Of a stretch of 64,000 bases of DNA, positions 46,601 to 55,630 are shown piece by piece (position 1 is the stretch's first letter; each line of letters begins with the position of its first letter). Source of the DNA: Planctomycetaceae bacterium (lineage in GTDB: Bacteria; Planctomycetota; Planctomycetia; Pirellulales; Thermoguttaceae). The translations under genes were made by a program, and so were the position numbers. Under the pieces are notes generated by a model. That model saw only the letters and a list, made by a program, of their open reading frames with translations. It had not been told where the DNA came from and searched no databases. The stretch is from contig JAAYAY010000434.1 of assembly GCA_012719125.1 (NCBI GenBank), positions 17,668 through 81,667 of the forward strand. The letters are read 5' to 3'.

Positions 46601-46696
46601 ATATACCCTCCCAGCGCACAACGCGGATTTGGCGATTCCGTCATCACACCCGACGGCTCGCACGTTCTGCGGAAACCGGGCAAGGCGAATCGATAA
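43601..46696 (+). CDS. Giant secreted SHD1-domain beta-propeller protein, paralogue 3
   Basis: 1031 aa from the ATG at 43601, 4 nt after the paralogue 2 stop and preceded by GGGAGGA; earlier in-frame starts lie in paralogue 2. Signal peptide 1-22. SHD1-type domain (QWITRDGRYRIEAELLAV, VLRRQDGPVIRVPLDRLSF, DVKYV). A single first module (GTPPLADSNMSGWQV, QVWDLRTGSISG, EVYDTRNGIRAG), a second propeller part (DRLDIWDLETGKHV, VTVWDLNDGSRL) and the C-terminal domain (VPRNLPPGWEDL, PARLLIEI) follow. The three genes form one operon ending tail-to-tail with gltD. Confidence 0.8.
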   Translation: MQMYVRAALIASLFLACDTVAARQWITRDGRYRIEAELLAVEEGQVVLRRQDGPVIRVPLDRLSFSDVKYVNDAVQASAAVSTIVTKSSQVARPALEEPAAVVEPGTPPLADSNMSGWQVVPDPTRLGFGLKPGDSVDIKVGTGPLVTLVLFPAVPSPFVMLGGRNVDDTRQVWDLRTGSISGSLKAHFYEHDKSALSPDGQHFALLNTEDRDGIQIWSLTSGKVVQTIELPGKSPSVQMVDFAGPNRVVIGDSRANAYFIFDIRSGKEICRIDTEPVNSRRSYAISPGGSFLAAYFRSDQRLEVYDTRNGIRAGTLGVDIGRYTDSACLVFSPDGKELACWFGNDSKTSLQVWDMTSGQRVLTRHFEKHPVEQFGYTGYSGREIDWLADGSGWLLHGVVILDRATGKIVWQDEGSLGKTGVLPRRMVDASRMLAFSGEREEHTLRLVSFADDEIAEARKLVAAGGEAADIGLPPVTQANVEGIRKMLPQDVAWAYRAAPVLLPDAARSRDRLALGPGSFDRLQTFFSRPDAARIVVHHTGSIDVTLGKVSLRPSDLYQLHDLCTGKKVAQFAAPFKTNLLDLSPNGKLGLFRIEPDQDRLDIWDLETGKHVLAFRPFAEEEGRGRLVKWACFLDEEHVMTESSTSRLIAWELPECRALYGYPTNKGSIVGMTRDRRVLFLLSDGNTPRMIDTSTGTPLGTLASFEEGKPGVHTESDLSRDERRMASLFVGSGGATVTVWDLNDGSRLQQVALPMRPWGLVWCGDDYVLLEGKPGKEEFESLLDVERGLIVWNYRMSARADLWDSPDGRHWYLHCPSYPKPTELAAAVLPDAETKALLTQDAFPKPLFGPGATVSLETRIEGVPRNLPPGWEDLESVEEGLRDHFSRQLQGRQIRVADGAPARLLIEITYQKKKQSQDSALTPLDEIRSALAAAADLTPYVALFEAAGNRLWERKYVHVEGSEIALFEGLAPGSNLSQHLQLKRWEEAVRWLRSAGVPYLIYPPSAQRGFGDSVITPDGSHVLRKPGKANR

Positions 46697-46721
46697 CGAA
46701 ACCGCGTTGGTGCAGAGCCAC

Positions 46722-48182
46722 TTACACCAACCCCGTCTTCCCCATCAAAAACCGATCGCACTCCCGCGCCGCCTCACGCCCTTCGCGGATCGCCCATACC
46801 ACGAGGCTTTGGCCGCGGCGGCAGTCGCCGGCGGCGAAGACGCCTTCAAGGCTCGTGGCAAACTTGCCGAACTGGGCCTTGAAGTTGCTCCGCGGGTCGG
46901 TTTCCAGACCGAGTGCCTCGGCCAACGTGGCCTCGGGGCCCAGAAAGCCCATCGAGAGGAAGACCAGGTCGGCCTTCCACTGGCGCTCGCTCCCCGCGAT
47001 CTCCTTGAACTCGGGCCGCCCGCTGGAGAAGTCGACGTCGACCTCCACGGTCGTCACGCCGGCCACGTTGCCGGCGCCGTCGCTGAAGAACTCCTTGCTC
47101 ATGAGCTGATAGACGCGAGGGTCTTCGCCGAACTTGGCGGCCGCCTCCTGGTGGCCGTAGTCGACCCGGAAGATCCGCGGCCATTCGGGCCAGGGATTGC
47201 CGGCGGCACGCCCGGCAGGCGGCTTGGGGAACAGCTCGAAGTTGACCACGCTGTTGCAGCCGTGGCGGAGCGAAGTGCCGATGCAGTCGGTGCCGGTATC
47301 GCCGCCGCCGATCACGATCACGTCCTTGCCCTCGGCCGAAAGGTACCGGCCGTCCTCCAGGTTCGAGTCGAGCAGGCTCTTCGTGTTCGGGCGGAGGAAA
47401 TCCATGGCGAAATGGATGCCGTTCAGCTCGCGGCCGGGGATGGGCAGATCGCGCGGCTTCGTGGCACCGGCAGCCAGGACGATGGCGTCGTGTTTCTCTC
47501 GCAACTCACGGACGTCGACGTTCACGCCCACGTGGGCTCCGGTCACGAACTCGACGCCCTCGGCACGGAGCAGGTCGACGCGGCGCTCGACGACGCCCTT
47601 GTCGAGTTTCATGTTGGGGATGCCGTACATGAGCAGCCCGCCAATGCGGTCGTCCCGTTCGAACACGGTGACCCGGTGTCCCGCCTTGTTGAGCTGGGCC
47701 GCGGCCGCCAGCCCGGCCGGGCCGGAACCGACGACGGCCACCGACTTGCCGGTGCGGTGCTTGGGCGGCTCAGGAACGATCCAGCCCTCTTCGAACCCGC
47801 GATCGACGATCGTGCATTCGATGTTCTTGATCGTGACGGGCGGATCGGTCACGCCCAGGCAGCAAGCGCCTTCGCACGGCGCGGGGCACACCCGGCCGGT
47901 GAACTCGGGAAAGTTGTTCGTCTTGTGCAGCCGGTCGAGGGCCTCGCGCCAGCGGCCCCGGTAGACCAGGTCGTTCCACTCGGGGATCAAGTTGTCGACC
48001 GGGCAGCCCGTGGCCGACATGCAGAACGGGATCCCGCAGTCCATGCAGCGAGCGCCCTGCGTTCGCAGGTGCTGTTCGTCGGGCTTTTCGTTGAATTCGT
48101 TGAAATCGAGAATCCGCAGCAACGGATCGCGATACGGAATCGTCGCCCGTTCGAATTCCTTGAACCCGGTTGGTTTTCCCAT
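46722..48182 (-). CDS. gltD: Glutamate synthase small subunit
   Basis: 486 aa from the ATG at 48182; upstream in-frame starts lie in repeats. N-terminal Fe-S cysteines are C46, C49, C54 and C60 (CMDCGIPFC...GC), with a second set [13 protein letters not shown] motif [18 protein letters not shown] and NADPH motif [14 protein letters not shown] follow. The C-terminal FAD site reads [22 protein letters not shown]. It passes electrons from NADPH to the large subunit in the GOGAT reaction (2-oxoglutarate plus glutamine to two glutamates). It lies downstream of gltB on the same strand, separated by a repeat element. Confidence 0.95.
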   Translation of the reverse strand: MGKPTGFKEFERATIPYRDPLLRILDFNEFNEKPDEQHLRTQGARCMDCGIPFCMSATGCPVDNLIPEWNDLVYRGRWREALDRLHKTNNFPEFTGRVCPAPCEGACCLGVTDPPVTIKNIECTIVDRGFEEGWIVPEPPKHRTGKSVAVVGSGPAGLAAAAQLNKAGHRVTVFERDDRIGGLLMYGIPNMKLDKGVVERRVDLLRAEGVEFVTGAHVGVNVDVRELREKHDAIVLAAGATKPRDLPIPGRELNGIHFAMDFLRPNTKSLLDSNLEDGRYLSAEGKDVIVIGGGDTGTDCIGTSLRHGCNSVVNFELFPKPPAGRAAGNPWPEWPRIFRVDYGHQEAAAKFGEDPRVYQLMSKEFFSDGAGNVAGVTTVEVDVDFSSGRPEFKEIAGSERQWKADLVFLSMGFLGPEATLAEALGLETDPRSNFKAQFGKFATSLEGVFAAGDCRRGQSLVVWAIREGREAARECDRFLMGKTGLV

Positions 48183-48244
48183 GGCCCTCGTCGTCCCGTC
48201 ATATTCGCGTGTGATTTGTGTTAGCGTCGGTTGGCGTGGCTCAG

Positions 48245-48553
48245 CGGAATGACGGAATGTTGGAATACTGGAATGATGGGGTTGTCTTATTCGACAGCGC
48301 CACATTGACCAATGTTGGTGAACGCAAGTCCCAGCAGAGAGTTCGTTTAACCCGCTGCCGCAGGCGAGGTCGTTCACCGACTACAGGCCGCCTTGGGATG
48401 CATGGCACGCCTCGCCTGCGGCAGCGGGTTAAACGAGTCTGCCGCAAAGGTTTCGGTTCCCTGCACCACCCCGAAACGGCGTTGTCCAACAAACGGCCCC
48501 GTATCGAACCTGAACGCCCCATTGTTCCACCATTCCAGTATTCCATCATTCCC
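48245..48553. repeat. Composite repeat element between gltB and gltD (GGAATGATGG arms plus nested 26-bp inverted repeat)
   Basis: Outer arms at 48245-48286 and 48517-48553 carry GGAATACTGGAATGATGGGG and its reverse complement, as in the elements at 15651 and 23731. Nested inside is a perfect 26-bp inverted repeat (48344-48369 and 48410-48435, starting CGTTTAACCCGCTGCCGCAG) with a 40-nt centre. The same 26-mer occurs once at 17044. The gap of 390 nt between the two glt genes holds only this element. Confidence 0.6.
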
Positions 48554-48572
48554 TTCTCCTCTTCTCACCGCC

Positions 48573-51500
48573 TCAGCTCTCGCTCCCCGCCTCGGCGGCC
48601 TGGTGAATCTCTTCGAGGGCCCGCTTGTACTCGGTCGGCATGACCTTGACGAACTGGGGCACACAGTTGTCCCAATCGGACAGCACCTGTTCGGCCACGG
48701 CCGAGCCGGTGTACTGCCGATGCAACTCGATCAGACGCTTCAACTCGCCGATCTCCTCGTCGCTTTCGAGCCGCTCCAATTCCACCATGGCCAGGTTGCA
48801 GTTGCCCAGAAACACGTCTTCGGGATCCCAGACGTAGGCGACGCCGCCGCTCATGCCGGCGGCGAAGTTCCTGCCCGTGGGGCCGAGAATCACGGCCCTT
48901 CCGCCGGTCATGTATTCGCAGCCGTGATCGCCGACGCCCTCGACCACAGCATCGGCGCCGCTGTTACGCACGCAGAACCGTTCGGCAGCCCGGCCGCGGA
49001 AGAAGGCCTGGCCTTCAATGGCTCCGTAGAGGACGACGTTGCCGACGACGATATTGTCCGACGGCTTGAACCGGCTTCCGGCGGGCGGGTAGACGATGAT
49101 CTTGCCGCCCGAGAGGCCCTTACCCACGTAGTCGTTTCCGTCGCCTTCCAGTTCCAGGGTCACGCCCTTGGCCAGAAAGGCCCCGAAGCTCTGGCCCGCC
49201 GAACCGCTCAGCCTGATGTGGATCGTGTCGTGGGGCAGCATCGATTCGCCCCATTTCCTGGCGATCTCGTGGCTGAGCATGGCGCCCACGGTGCGATTCG
49301 TATTGACAATCGGCCGCTCGATCCGGACCTTGTTTCCGTCCTGGATGGCCGGTTGGGCCTCGTCGATCAGTTCGTTGTCGAGGGCCAGGTGCAGCCCGTG
49401 GTCCTGCTTCCGCGTGCAAACCACCTCGGTCTCGTCGTTCTTCTTTCGGGCCGGTGTGAGGATCGAGGTCAGGTCGATGCCGTCGGCTTTCCAATGGCGG
49501 ACGGTATCGTCGCGCTCGAGCATGTCGACTCTTCCGACCATCTCTCTGACGGTGCGGAAGCCGAGCCTCGCCATGATCTCGCGCATGTCCTCGGCGACCA
49601 TGAAGAAGTAGTTGATCACGTGCTCGGGCTTGCCCATGAACTTCTTGCGTAGCTCGGGATCTTGCGTGGCCACGCCGACCGGGCAGGTATTCAAGTGGCA
49701 CTTCCGCATCATCATGCAGCCCAGCGCGACGAGCGGGGCCGTGGCGAAACCGAATTCCTCGGCGCCCAGCATGGCCGCGATCGCCGCGTCGCGCCCCGTC
49801 TTCAAGCCCCCGTCGGTCTGGAGCACCACTCGGCTTCGCAGATCGTTCAGTACGAGCGTCTGATGAGTTTCGGCGATTCCCAGTTCCCACGGGAGTCCGG
49901 CGTGCTTGATGCTCGTGAGCGGCGAGGCGCCGGTGCCGCCGTCGTGGCCCGAGATCACGATATGGTCGGCAAAGGCCTTGGCCACGCCGGCCGCCACGGT
50001 GCCCACGCCCATCTCCGCCACCAACTTGACGCTGATCCGCGCGCTGGGGTTGGCGTTTTTCAGATCGTGGATGAGTTGCTTGAGATCTTCGATCGAATAG
50101 ATGTCGTGGTGCGGCGGCGGGCTGATCAGTCCCACTCCCGGGGTCGCGTGGCGAATCCGGGCGATGTTGTCGTCGACCTTCCGTCCGGGTAATTCGCCCC
50201 CTTCGCCCGGCTTGGCCCCCTGGGCAATCTTGATCTGCAACTCGTCGGCATTGGTCAGGTAGTAGATCGACACGCCGAAACGGCCCGAAGCGACCTGCTT
50301 GATCGCCGACCGCTGCGGATTCGTGCTGCCGTCCTCCAGGGGGCGTATGCGAGCCGGGTCCTCGCCCCCTTCTCCCGTGTTACTCTTGCCCCCCAGGGAG
50401 TTCATTGCCATGGCCAGCGAGGTGTGGGCCTCTTGGGAGATCGAGCCGAAGCTCATCGCCCCGGTGCAGAACCGCTTGACGATTTCCTTGACCGGCTCCA
50501 CCTCTTCCAGCGGAATCGGGCCGCCGTTCGCTCCCTCTTTGAAACGCATCAAGCTCCGGAGCCAGCAGCGATTCCGCCCGTCGTGATTGACCGCATCGGC
50601 GAACTTCCGATATTCGTCGCGGCGGTTGCCGCGAACCGCGTTCTGAATCGAGGAAATTGTTTCCGGCGTCCAGACATGCCTCTCCCCGTTGGGCCGCCAG
50701 TGTAACTCTCCCGGGCTGGGGAGCATCGGGTCATGGCCGTTGCCATTTACAGGAAACCCGATCGCGTGGCGCCGCAGCGATTCCTCGGCCAGGATTTTGA
50801 ACCCCACGCCCTGCACCCGGCTGGGCGTGCCGGCAAAACAGCGATCGACGACCTCGTCGCGCAATCCGACGGCCTCGAAGATCTGGGCCCCCTTGTAGCT
50901 CTGCAGGGTCGAGATGCCCATCTTGCCCATCACCTTGAGGATGCCCTTGGCGACGCCCTTGCGGTAGGTGGCCACGATCTTGTCGTCGTCGGGGAATTCC
51001 TCGGGCGAAAGCCGTCCGTCGCGGCGGGCCTGCCAGAGGGCCTCGAAGGCCAGGTACGGATTGATCGCGTCGGCACCGTAGCCGATCAGCAGGCAGTGAT
51101 GGTGGACCTCGCGGGCCTCGCCGGTCTCCAGAACGATGCCGATCCTCGTTCGCTTGATCCGGCGGATCAGATGCTGGTGGACGGCCCCGCAGGCCAGCAG
51201 CGCCGGCAGAGGCGCCCGCTCCGCGTCCATTCGGCAGTCGGAAAGCACGACGAGGGTGTAACCGCTGTCGATGGCTTCTTCCGCTTCGCGGCAGATGCGG
51301 TCCAGGGCGGCCGTCAGCCCTTCACCGTCCTCACTTCGGGGGAAAGTGATGTCGATAACCCGGGTCTTCCAGCCGTTGCGGTCCATTCCCTTGACGGCGG
51401 CCAGCTCTTCGTTCGTCAGAATCGGATGGGGAACCAATAGGCGGTTGGCGTGCTCCTCGGTCGTCTCGAGCAGGTTGCGCTCGGGACCGATGTAGCACTC

Positions 51501-53150
51501 CAGCGACATGATGATCTCTTCGCGGATCGAGTCGATGGGCGGATTGGTGACCTGGGCGAAGAGTTGCTTGAAGTAGTCGTAAAGCAGCCGCGGCTGATCG
51601 GAGAGACAGGCCAGGGCCGCGTCGTTTCCCATGGAACCGACCGGATCCCGCTTCTGCTGGACCAGGGGCAACAGCATGAACTGCAGCGTCTCATTGGTGT
51701 AGCCGTGGGCCTGCATTCGCTCGGTGAGCGTGTCGGGGCAGAAGCCGTGGGCGTCGTCGCCCGGTTCGAGTTCCTTAAGCTCGATCCGCCGGTTCTGGAC
51801 CCACTGGCTGTAGGGACGCTGCCGGGCCCATTGGCCCTTGAGTTCCCCGTCGGGGATCATCCGGCCTTGTTCAAAGTCGATGAGAAAGATCTTCCCCGGC
51901 TGAAGGCGGCCTTTCTCTTTGACGGTGAAAGGATCGAGCGGCAGGACGCCCACTTCGCTGGCCATGATCACCTTGTCGTCGGTGGTCAGGTAGTAGCGGC
52001 TCGGACGCAAACCGTTCCGGTCGAGCACGGCGCCGATGTAGTGGCCGTCGGTGAAGGCTATCGACGCCGGCCCGTCCCACGGCTCCATCAGGCAGGAGTG
52101 GTACTCGTAGAACGCCCGCATCGATTCGGACATGGTCTCGTGGTTCTGCCAGGCCTCAGGAATCATCATCATGACGGCTTCCTGAAGGGTGCGCCCGTTC
52201 ATCAGCAGGAATTCCAGGGCGTTGTCGAAGGTTCCCGAATCGGAACAGTCGGGCTCAACGATCGGAAAGGTCTTTTCCAACTCGTCGCCGTACAACTCAC
52301 TGCGAACCACGCCCTGACGGGCCTGCATCCAGTTCATGTTGCCGCGGAGCGTATTGATCTCCCCGTTGTGGCTCATGAAGCGGTTCGGCTGTGCACGGTC
52401 CCAGCTCGGGAAGGTGTTCGTGCTGAATCGCGAATGGACCATGGCCAGATGAGTGGTGTAGTCCGGATCGACCAGATCGGAGTAGTACTGGCAGAGCTGG
52501 GCCGAGGTGAGCATGCCCTTATAGACAATGACCTTGGTCGAGAGCGAGCAGACGTAGAACATCTTGGCCTGCTCCATCGACCGGTCGCCGCGGAGGGCCG
52601 TGCTGGACCTCTTGCGGATGATGTAGAGCTGCCGCTCGAAAGCGTCGCCCTCCAGACCTTCGCCTGCCGCAATGAACAACTGTTCGATATGGGGTTCGCC
52701 GGCTCTCGCGGTTTCGCCCAGGTCGGCCCGATCCGCGTCGACCGGAACCCTGCGCCACCCCACGACCCGTTGCCCCTGCTCGGCAACGATCTTCTCCACG
52801 GTCTGCTTGCACTTGGCCCGTTCCGCTTCGAGCGTGGGAAGAAACACGTTGCCTGCCGCGAACCGGCCCGGCGCCGGCAACTCGACTCCCAGGTCGGCTT
52901 TGGCCGCCTTGGCGAGGAACTCGTGGGGCAGGGCCGTCAGCATGCCGGCGCCGTCCCCCGTGTTCGGCTCGCAGCCGCAACCGCCGCGGTGGTCCATGTT
53001 CTGCAGTACGACGTCGGCATCGCGGATGATCTGATGGCTCCGCTGCCCTTTCAAGTGGGCCACGAACCCGACGCCGCAACTATCCCTCTCGAAAGCCGGG
53101 TCGTAGAGACCGTGCTTGTCGGGAATTCGTGTGAATGGCGGAATTGTCAT
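48573..53150 (-). CDS. gltB: Glutamate synthase large subunit
   Basis: 1525 aa from the ATG at 53150; a TTG at 53192 is an alternative. After a 24-residue propeptide-like start, Cys25 (ERDSCGVGF) is the class II glutaminase nucleophile. The central domain follows, then the FMN-binding synthase domain (RISVKLVAEMGVGTVAAGVA, HDGGTGASPL). The 3Fe-4S cysteines fit C-x5-C-x4-C (CMMMRKCHLNTCP). A C-terminal GXGXG beta-helix closes the protein. It makes glutamate in nitrogen assimilation with GltD. Length is typical. It is the first gene of the gltBD pair. Confidence 0.96.
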   Translation of the reverse strand: MTIPPFTRIPDKHGLYDPAFERDSCGVGFVAHLKGQRSHQIIRDADVVLQNMDHRGGCGCEPNTGDGAGMLTALPHEFLAKAAKADLGVELPAPGRFAAGNVFLPTLEAERAKCKQTVEKIVAEQGQRVVGWRRVPVDADRADLGETARAGEPHIEQLFIAAGEGLEGDAFERQLYIIRKRSSTALRGDRSMEQAKMFYVCSLSTKVIVYKGMLTSAQLCQYYSDLVDPDYTTHLAMVHSRFSTNTFPSWDRAQPNRFMSHNGEINTLRGNMNWMQARQGVVRSELYGDELEKTFPIVEPDCSDSGTFDNALEFLLMNGRTLQEAVMMMIPEAWQNHETMSESMRAFYEYHSCLMEPWDGPASIAFTDGHYIGAVLDRNGLRPSRYYLTTDDKVIMASEVGVLPLDPFTVKEKGRLQPGKIFLIDFEQGRMIPDGELKGQWARQRPYSQWVQNRRIELKELEPGDDAHGFCPDTLTERMQAHGYTNETLQFMLLPLVQQKRDPVGSMGNDAALACLSDQPRLLYDYFKQLFAQVTNPPIDSIREEIIMSLECYIGPERNLLETTEEHANRLLVPHPILTNEELAAVKGMDRNGWKTRVIDITFPRSEDGEGLTAALDRICREAEEAIDSGYTLVVLSDCRMDAERAPLPALLACGAVHQHLIRRIKRTRIGIVLETGEAREVHHHCLLIGYGADAINPYLAFEALWQARRDGRLSPEEFPDDDKIVATYRKGVAKGILKVMGKMGISTLQSYKGAQIFEAVGLRDEVVDRCFAGTPSRVQGVGFKILAEESLRRHAIGFPVNGNGHDPMLPSPGELHWRPNGERHVWTPETISSIQNAVRGNRRDEYRKFADAVNHDGRNRCWLRSLMRFKEGANGGPIPLEEVEPVKEIVKRFCTGAMSFGSISQEAHTSLAMAMNSLGGKSNTGEGGEDPARIRPLEDGSTNPQRSAIKQVASGRFGVSIYYLTNADELQIKIAQGAKPGEGGELPGRKVDDNIARIRHATPGVGLISPPPHHDIYSIEDLKQLIHDLKNANPSARISVKLVAEMGVGTVAAGVAKAFADHIVISGHDGGTGASPLTSIKHAGLPWELGIAETHQTLVLNDLRSRVVLQTDGGLKTGRDAAIAAMLGAEEFGFATAPLVALGCMMMRKCHLNTCPVGVATQDPELRKKFMGKPEHVINYFFMVAEDMREIMARLGFRTVREMVGRVDMLERDDTVRHWKADGIDLTSILTPARKKNDETEVVCTRKQDHGLHLALDNELIDEAQPAIQDGNKVRIERPIVNTNRTVGAMLSHEIARKWGESMLPHDTIHIRLSGSAGQSFGAFLAKGVTLELEGDGNDYVGKGLSGGKIIVYPPAGSRFKPSDNIVVGNVVLYGAIEGQAFFRGRAAERFCVRNSGADAVVEGVGDHGCEYMTGGRAVILGPTGRNFAAGMSGGVAYVWDPEDVFLGNCNLAMVELERLESDEEIGELKRLIELHRQYTGSAVAEQVLSDWDNCVPQFVKVMPTEYKRALEEIHQAAEAGSES

Positions 53151-53205
53151 GCCGTTCCAACCTGTTTCTTCTCTCGCTATGGTCGCCTTCAATCATTAAC
53201 GACAC

Positions 53206-53239
53206 AAAACTAACAAAGTTTTAGAATTAACACTTCTAA
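53206..53239 (-). promoter_or_regulatory. AT-rich region with two small inverted repeats upstream of gltB
   Basis: AAAACT/AGTTTT (53206-53211, 53217-53222) and TTAGAA/TTCTAA (53221-53226, 53234-53239) lie 56-90 nt before gltB in an unusually AT-rich patch, suggesting a promoter or operator. No clear -10/-35 pair could be fixed. The rest of the 451-nt gap (to 53601) holds nothing recognisable. Confidence 0.35.
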
Positions 53240-53601
53240 TCAAACATATTCGCCCGGATTGCACCTGTCAAGATCACGAAAGAAGGCCGCATTGCCCCCT
53301 GCGACGAAACCTGTCCTTTGGAGCCGCCAAAACCGAACATCAATTACAAAGTATTTCAAGACAACGTGTTACGATTCGTGCCCTGGCGGAATCAGAAGAG
53401 CGGAACAGCCGGCAGAACCACCCCCCCATGCGGAAGACAAGGCAGTTGGCGCGTTCCGGTTGCTGGACAGTTGACGGAACGCCCTGGCCATTGCCTTGGT
53501 TAGGCGGCGGTGGTCAGATGGGGTGGGAACTCGTGCACGTCTTGCCAACGGGGAAACCGGTGGGGAGCGTGCGAAAACAAGGCGAACCGAGGTTGCCCGA
53601 C

Positions 53602-53787
53602 ATGGCGATCACATGCCCCCGATGCGGCGCACAGTTCGACGTCACGTTGTTCCAATTCGGTCACGGCGTCCGCTGCCAGTGCGGCCAGTGGGTCGAATTG
53701 GAGCGGGGACACGTGGTTGATGCCAATCCGCCCAACGATGGTCTGCCCAAGGAATCGCGTCGTGCCGGGGAGCCTCTAGATCATTAG
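53602..53787 (+). CDS. Small zinc-ribbon protein
   Basis: 61 aa from the ATG at 53602; an in-frame ATG at 53518 would add 28 unconvincing residues. A zinc-ribbon is visible: MAITCPRCGAQFDVTLF and GVRCQCGQWVEL, with CxxC at residues 5-8 and CxC (CQC). Similar N-terminal ribbons occur in planctomycete proteins with longer C-terminal parts; here only a short acidic tail follows. Nothing indicates partners. It is convergent with the YkgJ-like gene. Confidence 0.5.
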   Translation: MAITCPRCGAQFDVTLFQFGHGVRCQCGQWVELERGHVVDANPPNDGLPKESRRAGEPLDH

Positions 53788-53854
53788 CGGCGCGGGGCAA
53801 GCCCACGCGGCTATCACTCTCTCGCAAATCCCTTCTGGGATCACGCAGATGCAC

Positions 53855-54463
53855 TCAGGAAGCGTCTCGAATCGTCTCGGGTGCATCGGTTCCGGTTGCG
53901 CGGATTGGGCGGAGGAAGTGCGGCCGCCGTACGGCCGGTTCGGCCGGTTCGACCCACTGGCGGCCATGGAGAAGTTGCCGCTGGCGTTGGAGATTGACCA
54001 AGGCAATGACGGCGGTCGATTCCTGCAGCTTTGCCAGGATCGGCTTGGTGGTGAGGCGAGCGATCGCATCTCGTTCGATCTCGTAGACCAGGGCAGCAAA
54101 AAGCCCGTCATCGATTTCTTCACGAAGGCACAGCAATCCGGACCGATCGGGACGCCACGTCTGCGGCCACGAAGGCTCCATATGCCAAACGCAACGGAAC
54201 CGGCGGCAGCTTTCGGGACGTTGCTGGTAGATGCCGCACCCTTTGTCGGTCAGGTGGGGACAGTCCACTCCGGCCGGCTTTGCATTGGCACAGACCTCAC
54301 CGGCCGCGATGGGAAGGTGAATGCAACAGGCCCGACAGTCGGCACAAGCGCGTTCCGCAGGAGGGGTACCACAGTCGTCGGCAGGCACCGTTGGTTTGCC
54401 GGTGGTTGCTATGGGCAGGACAGCCAGAGCGTGGACCGTCTCGAATTGAAAAGGTATCCCCAT
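53855..54463 (-). CDS. YkgJ-family cysteine-cluster protein
   Basis: 202 aa. The signature cluster CADCRACCIHLP near residues 40-51 is followed by CANAK, DCPHL, GCGIYQQRPESCRRFRC, the Cys pattern of the YkgJ family, thought to bind an Fe-S or zinc centre. The C-terminal half is helical with no recognised motif. Function is unknown. Its ATG at 54463 is preceded by GAGG at short spacing. It is a stand-alone minus-strand gene. Confidence 0.82.
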   Translation of the reverse strand: MGIPFQFETVHALAVLPIATTGKPTVPADDCGTPPAERACADCRACCIHLPIAAGEVCANAKPAGVDCPHLTDKGCGIYQQRPESCRRFRCVWHMEPSWPQTWRPDRSGLLCLREEIDDGLFAALVYEIERDAIARLTTKPILAKLQESTAVIALVNLQRQRQLLHGRQWVEPAEPAVRRPHFLRPIRATGTDAPETIRDAS

Positions 54464-54706
54464 CAGCCTCGGTCTCAGACGGGTTCTTGCCGCCCCAGAA
54501 ACCGGTCGCCAGACAAGCGGTCCGACTCACCATGGAGCGGGAGCTTCCCCCCTTTAAGGATCGGCCATGGGAGTCGTCATCATTAGACGACGATCGGGGC
54601 GAAACGGAATAATCAGAAGACTTAGCCCAGTTTGCCAAGGATCTGGACTCCCGCCTGCGCGGGAATGAGGTCCCCGGGAAACCCTTTGGGAATCGCGCAA
54701 GGCCGT

Positions 54707-55201
54707 TTAGGAGCGGTGAGACAACTCCTGCCCGACCATTTCCAGATCGCGTTCGAAGAAGTGGATTGCTTCGGTGGGGGTGAGATTGAAGATCGCCCGA
54801 CCTTCGGTGTCCCAGTGGCGTCCGTCGAAGCGGAAGACGGCCGTGGCTTCGCAGGACGTATCCACCAGGTCCCCCTCGACCGAGAGCGGTCCCGCGGGCG
54901 CATCCAGGTGAATCGTAACCGCGACGAAAGCCGACAGCTCGCCCGAGGCTCGGCTCCGTGCATAGGCGACGTCGTCGTCGAACCGGCAGTCATTCCAGCG
55001 ATCCTCCACGGGCCGGTTCTCCACCATTCCAAGGATCATGAACTTCGCTTCCAGACGCTCGCGCTGAAGGTGGAAATCGCGGCAAGCCTCCGCAAAACGC
55101 GTCTCGCGCCAACTGGTGAGGAGCGGACGCCAAAGAATAGCGATGGCGCTCAATCCCAACAGCGCGGTCGCCAATATGATCCACCAGTATCCTTGCATCA
55201 T
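54707..55201 (-). CDS. Membrane-anchored hypothetical protein
   Basis: 164 aa. One N-terminal membrane segment (WWIILATALLGLSAIAILW, residues 6-24) is followed by a basic helical stretch (RETRFAEACRDFHLQRERLEAKF). A beta-rich domain follows (AFVAVTIHLDAPAGPLSVEG, ATAVFRFDGRHWDTEGRAIF). The start has GGGGG just upstream. I do not recognise the family; the domain might bind a small ligand. No operon partner is evident. Confidence 0.65.
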   Translation of the reverse strand: MMQGYWWIILATALLGLSAIAILWRPLLTSWRETRFAEACRDFHLQRERLEAKFMILGMVENRPVEDRWNDCRFDDDVAYARSRASGELSAFVAVTIHLDAPAGPLSVEGDLVDTSCEATAVFRFDGRHWDTEGRAIFNLTPTEAIHFFERDLEMVGQELSHRS

Positions 55202-55630
55202 TTACCCCCGTCATTGAGAGCAGCGTTCCCTCATATAAGCATTCTAAATGCTTTGTCCTCCGGTCTGCAAGCAAATCTGGACAATTCCATCCCCATACGG
55301 CCGGATAGGGCTTGCCGTGGAGCCGGCCGCATCGGCTGGGAAATGCTGGGCTATCGCCCGATCTCTCCTTGGGATGCCCAAAGAACCGGTTGGCGCCCCG
55401 GATTGCAGCCACCCTTTTCGAGGGGATCGCGGCACCCCGGCCTCTGGGGCGGGCAAAATGGGTCCAGTGAGGGGCTTGCTGACACTGTGGCAGTCCGCAC
55501 GGAAGGTTGAACAACGGGCAGTTGATGTCGTAGATTCCCTCATTGCCAATCGGCCCAGCGCCCTCACTGCGGAGACGTCTGCCGAGTGGGTAGACTGGCA
55601 ACCAGTTTCGACAAGGAAGTAGTCGCCAAC
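55202..55630. other. 429-nt intergenic stretch without a recognised gene
   Basis: Between the hypothetical gene and endonuclease IV only a small hairpin (AAGCATT-CTA-AATGCTT near 55237-55253) is seen. An open frame at 55248-55622 has no conserved features and no ribosome site. No RNA motif was recognised. Confidence 0.5.

Noticed and set aside
55248..55622. A 124-codon frame upstream of endonuclease IV
   Set aside because: Low-complexity GC-driven translation, no ribosome site, no recognisable domain.
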